In this document: positions 44,404 through 52,608 of the stretch, one piece after another
How the letters are laid out: each line of letters starts with the position of its first letter
Position numbering within the stretch: the first letter of the stretch is position 1
Notes under the pieces: generated by a model
What the model was told of the DNA's origin: nothing
The model's database searches: none
The model's input: only the letters and a program-made list of their open reading frames with translations
Program-made: the position numbers and the translations under genes
Assembly (NCBI GenBank): GCA_965224015.1
Contig: OZ245032.1
Span: 1,426,001-1,490,000 of the forward strand
Reading direction: 5' to 3'
DNA from: CBDCVD01 sp965224015
Lineage (GTDB): Bacteria; Pseudomonadota; Alphaproteobacteria; Rhizobiales; CBDCVD01
Length of the DNA stretch: 64,000 nt

Positions 44404-45606
44404 ATGTCATTTCTTGCCCATGCTCTTGCCCGGGTGCAACCTTCGGCGACGATTGCCGTTTCCACCAAGGCGCGCGAACTCAAGGCCGCCGGCAAGGACG
44501 TCATTGGCCTCGGCGCCGGAGAACCTGACTTCGACACACCCGACAATATCAAGGCCGCGGCCATTGAGGCGATCAAGCGTGGGGAGACCAAGTACACGGC
44601 CGTCGATGGCATCGCCGAATTAAAGGAGGCCATAGCGGCCAAGTTTGCCCGCGAAAACGCCCTTGCGTACAAACCACAGGAGTGCTTTGTCGCCCCCGGC
44701 GGCAAGCCCATTATCTATAATGCCATGACTGCCACCCTGAACGAAGGGGATGAAGTCATCATCCCCGCCCCTTACTGGGTTTCCTATCCCGATATCGTCC
44801 TGCTTGCCGGCGGCACGCCGGTCATTGTGGATGCCCCCCTTGAAGCCGGATTTAAGCTACAAGCGGAGCAGTTGGAGGCCGCCATCACGGAAAAAACCAA
44901 GTGGTTTATTTTCAACTCCCCCTCAAATCCGACCGGTGCCGCTTACACCCGCGATGAGCTCAAGGGATTAACCGACGTTTTGGTGCGCCATGAACATGTA
45001 TGGATTCTTACCGACGACATGTATGAGCATTTGACTTACGACAACTTTGTCTTCACCACGCCAGCCCAGGTGGAACCGGCCCTGATGTCGCGCACCCTGA
45101 CCATGAACGGGGTCTCCAAGGCCTATGCAATGACAGGTTGGCGTATTGGTTATGCCGGGGGGCCGGAGCCGTTGATTGCGGCCATGCGCAAGGTGCAATC
45201 CCAGTCCACCTCCAATCCCACGTCGATTTCCCAGTGGGCCGCGGTAGAGGCTCTCAACGGGCCGCAAGGCTTTATTCGCGAGCGCGCCGAAGTGTTTAAA
45301 GAGCGTCGCGATCTGGTGGTTTCCATGCTTAACCAGGCACAGGGGATAGACTGTCCCGTTCCTGAAGGCGCGTTTTATGTCTATCCCTCCTGCGCCGATT
45401 GCATGGGCAAGACGACCCGTGGCGGTGCCAGGCTTGCCACAGACGAAGATTTTGTGACGGCCTTACTGGAAGAAGCCGGCGTTGCCGCCGTGCACGGCGC
45501 CGCGTTTGGCTTGTCCCCCTATTTCCGGGTGTCCTACGCAACGTCAACCGAAGCCCTGCGCGAGGCCTGTGAACGTATCGTCACGTTCTGCGACGGACTG
45601 ACGTGA
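44404..45606 (+). CDS. Aspartate aminotransferase (class I, Ibeta-type)
   Basis: A fold-type-I PLP enzyme of 400 residues, probably aspartate or prephenate aminotransferase as in other alphaproteobacteria. The PLP lysine is Lys239 (NGVSKAYAMTGWRIGY). SNPTGAAYT and the substrate-binding arginine Arg375 (YFRVSYATS) are intact. It is 75 bases downstream of the flavin-enzyme gene and probably has its own promoter. The protein is cytosolic. Confidence 0.93.
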   Translation: MSFLAHALARVQPSATIAVSTKARELKAAGKDVIGLGAGEPDFDTPDNIKAAAIEAIKRGETKYTAVDGIAELKEAIAAKFARENALAYKPQECFVAPGGKPIIYNAMTATLNEGDEVIIPAPYWVSYPDIVLLAGGTPVIVDAPLEAGFKLQAEQLEAAITEKTKWFIFNSPSNPTGAAYTRDELKGLTDVLVRHEHVWILTDDMYEHLTYDNFVFTTPAQVEPALMSRTLTMNGVSKAYAMTGWRIGYAGGPEPLIAAMRKVQSQSTSNPTSISQWAAVEALNGPQGFIRERAEVFKERRDLVVSMLNQAQGIDCPVPEGAFYVYPSCADCMGKTTRGGARLATDEDFVTALLEEAGVAAVHGAAFGLSPYFRVSYATSTEALREACERIVTFCDGLT

Positions 45607-45626
45607 GACTTTGATCCAGCGGTCAG

Positions 45627-46292
45627 TCAATACCAGCGGCGGCTTGCCGAGGGCAAAGGGTCCGGCGGATCATAGGCCTGCGGCCCCTCATCGAAGCCAA
45701 CGTAAATCAGGTAGGCCAACCGGTTGTTTTGGCGCGGTTCTAACCTGATATCGTTACGCTCGTGTACGATCCGGCGCTGCGTCTGGTCAAGATCAACCGA
45801 AACCGTTTCGATTTTTGAATAAGGCAACCGGCGCTCGGCCGTCGTCACCGCGACTCGGATCGGCAAACCATGGCGCGTCTTGCCGCCATTGCCGCCGCCG
45901 CCCCTGCCACCTTCGACCTCCGCCTCCACGCGAACAGCGACAACCAGCATCTCATCTTGCAGAACACAATTGACCTTCACCCTGTCAATAGTCGCATGAA
46001 GCGCAAACGCCCCCTTTGCGCCCCTGACACCAGGCGCGCGCTTTGCCATCTCCCCCATGCCCTCGCGAATTTCGATCCGCGGGCAGTCGTTGCGCGAAAC
46101 CACAACCCTGTCCTGCTCACTCGGCAATCCCCTGTCACTTACCCGCTCAGGTGCATCCCGTGCCGAGGTTTGCAAACTCCCGGTCGGCCCCCCTGCCCCG
46201 CAACCGGCCACTATCGCCGCCGCCAGTCCTACCATCACCACAACAGCCGCCCTGGGACGAAACATGCCAGACCTCAATCCCATCTTTTTCAT
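45627..46292 (-). CDS. Predicted lipoprotein of unknown function
   Basis: I do not recognise a family. With the start at ATG 46292 (MKKMGLRSGMF) the protein has 221 residues, a signal peptide and a lipobox, IVAGC (cysteine about 31). Two cysteines (in RNDCPRIEI and VNCVLQDE) may form a disulfide. A Gly-rich stretch (EGGRGGGGNGGKTR) divides two beta-rich parts. It lies 37 bases after the peroxiredoxin gene on the same strand, so they may be cotranscribed. The mature protein is probably anchored at the outer membrane. Confidence 0.7.
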   Translation of the reverse strand: MKKMGLRSGMFRPRAAVVVMVGLAAAIVAGCGAGGPTGSLQTSARDAPERVSDRGLPSEQDRVVVSRNDCPRIEIREGMGEMAKRAPGVRGAKGAFALHATIDRVKVNCVLQDEMLVVAVRVEAEVEGGRGGGGNGGKTRHGLPIRVAVTTAERRLPYSKIETVSVDLDQTQRRIVHERNDIRLEPRQNNRLAYLIYVGFDEGPQAYDPPDPLPSASRRWY

Positions 46293-46329
46293 CTTTATAT
46301 TTTCGCCTTGTGACCAAACCGTTGCAGGC

Positions 46330-46854
46330 TTAAGCTGCCCCTTTTTCTTCAAGTCCATCGAGTGCACGCAGAAGACGATCGGCACTTGCGACGTTCGCCT
46401 GGCTGGGCGCTTCGTCGATATTCAACACCCGCACGACCCCGTCATCCACTACCATCGCATAGCGACGCGAGCGCACCCCCATCCCCGCCGCCTGAAGATC
46501 AATATCCATACCGACAGCACCCGTAAACGTGCCATTCCCGTCCGCCAAAAACGTCACAATCCCGCTCGCCCCACTGGCTTGCTCCCAGGCGTGCATGACG
46601 TGGACATCGTTGACGCTGACGCACGCGATGGTGTCAACACCTTTGCTGCGAAAGGCCGCGGCAGCCTCAATATATCCCGGCAGGTGATCTCGGTGGCATG
46701 TGGGTGTGAAGGCTCCGGGCACGGCAAAGCAAACCACGCGCTTACCCTTAAAGACGTCCATAAGGGTCCTCTCGCGAGGCCCGTCCTGCTCCATAACGCG
46801 AAACATTGCTGCTGGAAGATGATCTCCCACGCCAATCACCATCGCTATCTCCAA
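46330..46854 (-). CDS. Peroxiredoxin, Prx5-like
   Basis: A thiol peroxidase of 174 residues that reduces hydrogen peroxide and organic hydroperoxides with glutathione or glutaredoxin as partner. The active-site motif is PGAFTPTC (peroxidatic cysteine about 53), with the conserved arginine in GMGVRSRRYAMVV. No clear second cysteine is seen, as in 1-Cys Prx5 forms. A start at the second Met (MVIGVGD) is possible. The lipoprotein gene follows on the same strand. Confidence 0.93.
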   Translation of the reverse strand: MEIAMVIGVGDHLPAAMFRVMEQDGPRERTLMDVFKGKRVVCFAVPGAFTPTCHRDHLPGYIEAAAAFRSKGVDTIACVSVNDVHVMHAWEQASGASGIVTFLADGNGTFTGAVGMDIDLQAAGMGVRSRRYAMVVDDGVVRVLNIDEAPSQANVASADRLLRALDGLEEKGAA

Positions 46855-46901
46855 TTCAGGTATCGTAATCTGCGCCTCAAGTCCATCTCCCGCGCCGGGC
46901 C

Positions 46902-46917
46902 TTAGAGCGTGTCATGT
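46902..46917 (+). repeat. Family C terminus upstream of the peroxiredoxin gene
   Basis: TTAGAGCGTGTCATG lies between the peroxiredoxin gene start and the end of the DsbD-type gene. No opposite end was identified. Confidence 0.55.
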
Positions 46918-46986
46918 CCCAAGTGAGATACCCGGGACTCCGCCCTCTGTCATCAACCCCTACGCGGCACGCAATCCATCCAACAC

Positions 46987-47943
46987 TTACCGACTCGCAT
47001 TCGCCGACCTGAGCCGTACCAGCACATCACCGAGGGCGATGTTCCGCTCCAGGCCGCTTCCATCGGCGGCAAGGGTCATGGTGATTGACGCCCCTTCATC
47101 CAGCGCGTCCGGTTCATCCCGCATTAACGCCACCAGCCGATCAAGAACAACCTTATAAACAACCGTGTCGCGAACCCGCCTGTCCAGCACAGGGTCGGGC
47201 AAATAAACACCCTTTGGCCATTCCATAAACAGGGCGGGTTTCGATTCTGATGCAGGGATCCTGGCGCGCACTTCCAAATAAGGCCTCCTGGCTTTATTTC
47301 TCATGACTCGCCAGCTCATGGCAAGATGGGTTGAACTTGCACGCGGCACCATAGCGCGAAAAATATTCAGTCTTATCTGGCTCTTTACGTCCAACTGATC
47401 CACGGCCGGCACATCCAGCGACAGGAGGCGGGTGACCGGAATACACACAAGCTCGCATACTCCCAGGCGAATGCGCGCGCGCAAGCGCGTAGGGTGCGAT
47501 TTATCAAAACGCCTGACTTCCACGGGGAACACGACATCGCCAACATATCCGATGGAGCGTTCCGGCCCCTCACCAAACCATTCGGGGACGGGCCAATGAA
47601 CCCGCGCCGACAGAACATTCTCGGATCCGGAGAAGTCAAACTCTGGCGGCAAGCCTGCATACCCGGGCTTGCGCCAATAGGTTTTATAGCCGCTATCGAG
47701 GCGAATATCGACCCCGACCCACAGCCGATCATCGGCAAGGGATGGATCGGCGACGGCGATCAGTTTGAGCTTGCCACCCGGTATCGCCACGTCCGGGCCC
47801 TGCACAGCAGCGGCAAAAGAGCCCGTCATCAAAAGGATTGGGATTGACAAAGGCAAAACGATCCCGGCCGGAACGAAAAGCCTCATGCCCCGCACAATGG
47901 CAAATATACAGCCTGCGGGTATAAGTTTTAAACGTGCTCTCAT
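46987..47943 (-). CDS. DsbD N-terminal-domain-like periplasmic protein
   Basis: A predicted exported protein with a DsbD alpha-domain-like region. The signal peptide is MRLFVPAGI...GSFAAA; ATG 47943 (AAGGA upstream) or ATG 47886 could be the start. The mature part has DIRLDSGYKTYWRKPGYAGLPP, and a cysteine pair in VCELVCIPV (C-x3-C) that is typical of DsbD-like domains receiving electrons. The C-terminal half is beta-rich. There is no transmembrane electron-transfer part, so the partner must be encoded elsewhere. The upstream frame extends into a family B repeat and is not coding. Confidence 0.82.
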   Translation of the reverse strand: MRARLKLIPAGCIFAIVRGMRLFVPAGIVLPLSIPILLMTGSFAAAVQGPDVAIPGGKLKLIAVADPSLADDRLWVGVDIRLDSGYKTYWRKPGYAGLPPEFDFSGSENVLSARVHWPVPEWFGEGPERSIGYVGDVVFPVEVRRFDKSHPTRLRARIRLGVCELVCIPVTRLLSLDVPAVDQLDVKSQIRLNIFRAMVPRASSTHLAMSWRVMRNKARRPYLEVRARIPASESKPALFMEWPKGVYLPDPVLDRRVRDTVVYKVVLDRLVALMRDEPDALDEGASITMTLAADGSGLERNIALGDVLVRLRSANASR

Positions 47944-48041
47944 ACTATGTTTAGGTCCTTTTCCTTCCAGGCCAACATAAAGCCTCCATAGACCGGCCTC
48001 TCTATTACCGGCATCTGCCGACCCCCTCCCCTTTATAGCCA

Positions 48042-48103
48042 TTATACCAAGGGTCCTTGACCATGACTCATGGATTAGCGTCAAAGCGGTGTGTTATCAA
48101 GCC
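48042..48103 (+). repeat. Left part of a family B repeat (copy B5) before the TIGR02301 gene
   Basis: Matches TTATACCAAGGGTC...GTGTTATCAAG of family B, then diverges. A short match to the B right end (ATGCCGCTGGTATA) lies at about 48655-48668, after the gene, so the B halves flank it. Confidence 0.7.
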
Positions 48104-48128
48104 CGTCTTCATGATACACTTAGCCATT

Positions 48129-48599
48129 ATGGCCCGCCTGATTCGCAATATCTGCGTGACGATCCGCATTGTGATACCGGTTCTCGGGATTATTTTGGCG
48201 GCACCAGGAGCGCAGGCGCAGGCCGTTTCCGCGCCCCCTGTTGCCACCGAAGCCCCGCCCGGTGAGGCGACCTCCCAACCAAACGATGCCGATGTCGCCA
48301 AACCCTATGACGCGCAGCTTGTTCGCCTTGCGGAAATTATCGGGGCCCTGCATTATCTGCATTCCATGTGCCAATTGCAACCGCAGGTCCCTTGGCGGGC
48401 GCGCATGCAGGCGCTCATCCAGGCGGAGACACCGTCCAGGCGCCGCCGGTCGCGTATGATAGCCAGCTTCAACAAAAGCTATGAAACCTTCAGGCGGATG
48501 TACCACAAATGCACGCCCGCAGCGCACACGATTATTGTGCGCTATCTCAATGAGGGTGCCTCCATTGCCCTTGCCGTGCGCCAACGTTACGCCCAATAG
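48129..48599 (+). CDS. TIGR02301 family protein (alphaproteobacterial, exported)
   Basis: 156 residues with a signal peptide (about 7-33, ending AQAQA) and a conserved C-terminal region of the TIGR02301 type: LAEIIGALHYLHSMCQ, then W-x-RMQALIQAE, ASFNKSYETFRRMYHKCTPAA. Two cysteines (in SMCQ and HKCT) are conserved and may be disulfide-bonded. The start ATG 48129 (MARLIRN) is chosen; upstream ATGs lie inside repeat B5. The family's function is unknown. It is divergent from the DsbD-like gene. Confidence 0.85.
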   Translation: MARLIRNICVTIRIVIPVLGIILAAPGAQAQAVSAPPVATEAPPGEATSQPNDADVAKPYDAQLVRLAEIIGALHYLHSMCQLQPQVPWRARMQALIQAETPSRRRRSRMIASFNKSYETFRRMYHKCTPAAHTIIVRYLNEGASIALAVRQRYAQ

Positions 48600-48786
48600 C
48601 AACGCGCGATCGGATATATATCGTTACCCGCCAGCCACCATAGCACAAAAAGACAATGCCGCTGGTATAAATGGTGTTCACGGTAGCCGTGTTTATGTGC
48701 AAAAAAACCGAGGGTTCGTGTTGATCCCATGGGGTTTTAGCGTAAAGTAATGCGATAGCCTTGGGTTTTGGTGTGAGTGCCGGATC
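48600..48786. other. Short non-coding gap with a family B right-end match
   Basis: Contains ATGCCGCTGGTATA at about 48655, the right end of family B. No other feature was recognised. Confidence 0.5.
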
Positions 48787-49668
48787 ATGAGTGGAATATA
48801 TGGTTTGCGATGTGCGACCGTCGTGAAAAAAACACGTGCGCTGCGGACACCTGCGCGGCGAAGGTTTGCGCGCGCGCATCTGACAAGGGCCTCCGACTCC
48901 CATGCACCAAGGCATCTGGATACCTGTTGGGCTCTGTTTCGTGTTTTGCTGCCGGGCTTCGTTATTTGCGGCACTATTTTCCTATCTGAGCCTGTGCGTG
49001 CCTATACGCCAGAGCCCAAGGCAGCCCCCGACAAAACCACCCCCTATAACAAAGAGGATGCGGCAACCGCAAAACCCGTCTTGCCGCGTCCCTCCATCAC
49101 CCCAAAGGATCTCATGGACGACGATGACATTGGCTTTGATGATGTCGAGGAGTTCATCAAGGCGGACCCATCGACTTTTGAAGAGCCTTCGGAGCCGGAA
49201 CAGGTGCCGGAGGTTCATTACGACCTGGAAACATTACCGGTTCCCGTGCGGCGCATGCGGGCACAGATTCTGGAGGCTGCGGCAACGGGTGATCTGATGC
49301 GCCTGAAGCCCATATTCACCGCCAATGGCGCGCCACCCTCTTTGAGTGCGAGCGATGTAGAAGACCCCATTAGCTTTCTCAAACAGTCGTCAGGAGATGA
49401 TGAAGGGATTGAAATTCTCGGTATATTGACCGATATCCTGGATACCGGTTATGTGCGGCTGAACGCGGGAACACCGCAGGAACTCTACGTTTGGCCTTAT
49501 TTTGCCAGTTATCCTCTGGACCAGTTGACGGCGCGGCAAAAGGTCGAAATGTACCGCATACTCACCGCCGCGGATTTTATCGAATCACGCGACTTCGGGG
49601 CCTATATTTTCTATCGCACCGGTATCGGTGTCGATGGCACCTGGCTTTATTTTCTCTCAGGCGATTAG
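48787..49668 (+). CDS. Conserved alphaproteobacterial protein of unknown function, exported
   Basis: 293 residues. The first 45 are basic. Residues 46-72 are hydrophobic and look like a signal peptide ending EPVRAYT, so the true start may lie downstream of 48787. An acidic, proline-rich stretch (about 75-145) leads to a conserved C-terminal domain (about 150-293): LPVPVRRMRAQILEAAATGD, EILGILTDILDTGYVRL and GTPQELYVWPYFA. Similar proteins of unknown role occur in Hyphomicrobiales. Its stop codon TAG coincides with a repeat terminus (TAGAGCGCGTCATG), which also supplies the ygfZ start. Confidence 0.7.
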   Translation: MSGIYGLRCATVVKKTRALRTPARRRFARAHLTRASDSHAPRHLDTCWALFRVLLPGFVICGTIFLSEPVRAYTPEPKAAPDKTTPYNKEDAATAKPVLPRPSITPKDLMDDDDIGFDDVEEFIKADPSTFEEPSEPEQVPEVHYDLETLPVPVRRMRAQILEAAATGDLMRLKPIFTANGAPPSLSASDVEDPISFLKQSSGDDEGIEILGILTDILDTGYVRLNAGTPQELYVWPYFASYPLDQLTARQKVEMYRILTAADFIESRDFGAYIFYRTGIGVDGTWLYFLSGD

Positions 49669-49679
49669 AGCGCGTCATG
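49666..49679 (+). repeat. Family C terminus bridging a stop codon and the ygfZ start codon
   Basis: TAGAGCGCGTCATG: its TAG is the stop of the upstream gene and its ATG (49677) is the likely ygfZ start. Confidence 0.6.
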
Positions 49680-50567
49680 ACCGGCATAAAACTCAGCGAC
49701 AGGGGGCTTGTTCGCATCAAGGGGCCCGATGCGCCCACCCTGCTGCAAAATACGCTCACCTGTAATGTGGAAAACCTGGGAGCCCACGAGGCTTGCGCGG
49801 GGGCCCTGCTCAGCCCCCAAGGTAAGGTGCTTTTTACTTTCATTCTTATATGTGTGGGCCGCAACGCTTACCTGATTGACCTCAACAGCGACGACGTATC
49901 AGGTTTTGTCCAGCGCATGCAACTTTACAAGCTGCGCTCCAAGCTGGAAATCACCACCGTGAGCCCCGCCTGGACTGTCCACCACCTGTGGGGTGACGAT
50001 GGCGAAACGCTGGAGCGCGATGCAGCGGCCATTACGGTGCCGGACCCGCGTCTTCATGATTTGGGCTGGCGGATTTATCAAGAGGGTGCGCCCTCGTGCC
50101 CTGGTGATGGGCCACTTGCCGCCTATCACACCCACCGGATCGCCCTGGGTGTTCCTGAACAAGGTTACGATTTTCGCCAAGGTGAACAGTTTGCCCATGA
50201 CGTGGCCCTCGACACCTTAAACGGTATCGACAACACCAAGGGCTGCTATGTGGGCCAGGAAGTGGTTTCACGGGTCCACCATCGGGGCCGCGCCAGGCGG
50301 CGACCTGTCCGGGTCACCGGCGCTTTCAGCGCTGCCAGCGCCGGCGAACCCATCTGCGCGGGTGATCGTTGTCTTGGGATTTTGACATCGGCAATCAGCG
50401 GACAGGGGATCGCACTGTTGCGCCTTGATCATGTCCAGCGCGCCGTGGCCAATAATGAAACCCTGCACATTAAAGCTGAACCCGTGGTGATTACGTTACC
50501 TTCGTGGGCCAACTATGATTGGCCACAGGCATCCCCCTCCTGCGGCGCGAAGGCCTCGGCGTCGTGA
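49677..50567 (+). CDS. ygfZ: Folate-binding protein YgfZ
   Basis: A tetrahydrofolate-dependent protein of the GcvT fold that helps mature or repair certain Fe-S enzymes such as MiaB. 296 residues starting MTGIKLSDRG at ATG 49677, which lies inside a repeat terminus. The family signature KGCYVGQEVVSRVHHRG is intact, with the conserved cysteine about residue 188. The N-terminal part includes LLQNTLTCNV and ALLSPQGKVLFTF. The GTG start of the HD-domain gene overlaps the end of this gene. Confidence 0.94.
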   Translation: MTGIKLSDRGLVRIKGPDAPTLLQNTLTCNVENLGAHEACAGALLSPQGKVLFTFILICVGRNAYLIDLNSDDVSGFVQRMQLYKLRSKLEITTVSPAWTVHHLWGDDGETLERDAAAITVPDPRLHDLGWRIYQEGAPSCPGDGPLAAYHTHRIALGVPEQGYDFRQGEQFAHDVALDTLNGIDNTKGCYVGQEVVSRVHHRGRARRRPVRVTGAFSAASAGEPICAGDRCLGILTSAISGQGIALLRLDHVQRAVANNETLHIKAEPVVITLPSWANYDWPQASPSCGAKASAS

Positions 50568-51172
50568 ACCATCGATCTGGCCCTGCGCGGGCATGGCAGC
50601 GCATGTTGTCTGGCCGCCGTCTTGATCTGCTTGAGCCTTCCCCCCTTGATATTGAAATCAATGACATTGCTCACGGGCTGGCCAGAGTTGCGCGCTGGAA
50701 TGGTCAGACGACGGGAGATCATGCATTTTCCGTAGCCCAACATTGCCTTTTGGTCGAGGCGATTGCAGGTCATTACCGCGCAAACCTTGCCACCCATCAT
50801 GCACGGGCGGTGCTGTTGCATGATGCACCGGAATATGTGATCGGGGACCTGATCAGTCCGTTCAAGGCGGTGCTTGCCGGACGCTACAGGGACATTGAAG
50901 CCAACTTGCAACAGGCAATCCATTTGCGCTTTTCCCTACCACTGATCCTGCCGCGGTACGTGCGCAAATTGATCAAACGCTGCGACCAGGTCGCGGCCTA
51001 TTACGAGGCCTGCGCGCTGGCAGGCTTTGATCATCAGGAAGCGGCTCGGCTTTTTGGCCGCCCGCGCAATATTGATCCCGATGCCGTGGGGGTGACGGCC
51101 CTTCTGGCCCCTCTTCCTGCCAGGGATGCACAAAAGGCGTTTTTGGACCGGTTCAACGCCCTGGCACCCTAG
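50564..51172 (+). CDS. HD-domain hydrolase, YfbR-like
   Basis: 202 residues from GTG 50564, which overlaps the ygfZ stop (GTGA). HD-type metal-binding residues: His in TTGDHAFSVAQH, His-Asp in VLLHDAPEYVIGD, and the later aspartate in KRCDQVAAYYE. The pattern resembles YfbR-type deoxynucleoside 5'-monophosphatases and related HD phosphohydrolases. The exact substrate is unknown. It is translationally coupled to ygfZ. The TAG stop is formed by the first bases of the complete family C element. Confidence 0.88.
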   Translation: MNHRSGPARAWQRMLSGRRLDLLEPSPLDIEINDIAHGLARVARWNGQTTGDHAFSVAQHCLLVEAIAGHYRANLATHHARAVLLHDAPEYVIGDLISPFKAVLAGRYRDIEANLQQAIHLRFSLPLILPRYVRKLIKRCDQVAAYYEACALAGFDHQEAARLFGRPRNIDPDAVGVTALLAPLPARDAQKAFLDRFNALAP

Positions 51173-51444
51173 AGCGTATCAGGTTTTAATAGAATCAATT
51201 CTGTTTCTCGATTGGCGAGGCGATCCACGTTCAAGGCGATCGAAGAGCGATGTTTATCCATCTCTCGAGAGCGGCTTGGGCGTGGGCGTCCGCCAATCGG
51301 AAACCCGAAGGGACGGGCGCTTTTGCGCCAATATGGACCTTAAGCCTCTTGCAAATAGCCCCACTATATCCTGCGAGCCTTAAGGCCCATCTTGTCACAA
51401 AATCGCTCCGTCAGAATGGTTCTATTAAAACCTGATACGCTCTA
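51170..51444 (+). mobile_element. Family C element, complete MITE-like copy with inverted repeats
   Basis: 275 bases without a coding region. The left terminus TAGAGCGTATCAGGTTTTAA continues TAGAATCAATTCTG, and the right end is its inverted copy (33-34 bases, three differences). TA flanks both ends, as expected for TA-targeting transposons such as IS630/Tc1-mariner. The left TA is part of the HD gene stop codon. Solo ends occur at 17311 (right-type) and 62278 (left-type). No transposase for it was seen in this window. Confidence 0.85.
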
Positions 51445-51635
51445 ATCCGTTTCGTCCCTGCAAGGGGACGCCCAGCCTGATTTTGCAGCCAAGGCCCGAT
51501 ACATTTTTCAAATTTAGATAGCAAATAAACTATTTTACAACTTTTGATGTTCATTAAGGGAACCACACCGTTATCACCATTTCCATCTGCGTGGCGGCGA
51601 TGGGCACATGGGAAGACCAGGCTTGCACTGTTTAG

Positions 51636-51650
51636 AGAGCGTGTCATGAG
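51636..51650 (+). repeat. Family C terminus-like sequence at a start codon
   Basis: GAGAGCGTGTCATGAGG contains the ATG of the cell wall hydrolase gene. It is similar to the C end but has a different first base. Confidence 0.5.
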
Positions 51651-52554
51651 GCGATTAGGGCTCTGTATACTGGGGCTTTGCCCGTTTATTTTTGCGCCCG
51701 TCTCCTGGGCTCAACAGACTGTTGTGATCAATGCGCAGGATGACACGCCAGCTCTCTTGATCGCGCACGCCCGATCTCACACGCAGACCCCATCAGCAGC
51801 AAAAATGCCACCCAAGAACCCGGCGCGCCTACCGCCTTATGCCGCCACCGTTCAACCCGATACATCCAATCAAGACCCCCAACCAGGCCGCAACCGTCTA
51901 TCGCAGCCGCCCGCCGAGTCCATCGGGGTGCCCCGCCCCGCAACCGTCAACCGAAAAACCAAGACAGACTTTCGTACCGCTGCAACCCTACCGCGCACTC
52001 ACACACCAACATCCCTGTCCACGGCGCTTCCCAAGCCGCGCCCGTCTATAAACAACGCTGCCAACGCTGCCGGCAGGACGGCAACACCAGGCCCCAATAA
52101 CCCTCGCGCTTTCCCCCTCGCGCCCTCCTCACGCAAAGCAGCGCCCTTTAGCAAACGCGATCTGACCTGCCTGGCCACGGCCATATATTTTGAAGCGCGC
52201 AGCGAGTCGATCAAGGGGCAAGTCGCCGTCGCCCAGGTGGTCATGAACCGCGTTGCCCACACGGCATATCCCAACACCATCTGCGGCGTGATCTATCAGA
52301 ACCACATTTATTACAATGGCTGCCAGTTCTCCTTTGCGTGTGATGGTTTTCCCGAACACGTCTATAGCCCTGTCGCCTGGCAAAGGGCGCTGGTTGTTGC
52401 CCGTAGCGTGCTGCGCAACAAGGTTTGGTTAAAGAGCCTGGGAGTTGCAACCCATTATCATGCCGACTACGTTGACCCTGACTGGGCGCATGTATTCGAC
52501 AAGGTCAATACTATCGGCCGGCACATATTTTACGATATGGGCGAACAGCGTTGA
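51646..52554 (+). CDS. Cell wall hydrolase, SleB family
   Basis: 302 residues from ATG 51646 (MRRLGLCILG); a longer frame has no support. It has a signal peptide ending ...VSWAQQ (about 1-22), a Pro-, Thr- and Ala-rich low-complexity stretch (about 35-160) and a C-terminal Hydrolase_2 domain: LTCLATAIYFEARSE, VAQVVMNRVAH, CQFSFACDG and a GVATHYHADYV block. These enzymes cleave peptidoglycan, in the way of lytic transglycosylases or spore-cortex enzymes. The catalytic glutamate is likely in YFEARSE. An M23 peptidase gene follows. Confidence 0.92.
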   Translation: MRRLGLCILGLCPFIFAPVSWAQQTVVINAQDDTPALLIAHARSHTQTPSAAKMPPKNPARLPPYAATVQPDTSNQDPQPGRNRLSQPPAESIGVPRPATVNRKTKTDFRTAATLPRTHTPTSLSTALPKPRPSINNAANAAGRTATPGPNNPRAFPLAPSSRKAAPFSKRDLTCLATAIYFEARSESIKGQVAVAQVVMNRVAHTAYPNTICGVIYQNHIYYNGCQFSFACDGFPEHVYSPVAWQRALVVARSVLRNKVWLKSLGVATHYHADYVDPDWAHVFDKVNTIGRHIFYDMGEQR

Positions 52555-52608
52555 GCCGATCCCTCGGCGTCACCATTCGCTTCGTTTATCATTTCCAGGG
52601 GATTGAGG

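Noticed and set aside
47944..48084. N-terminal extension of the DsbD-like frame
   Set aside because: It runs into a family B repeat and has no signal-peptide features.
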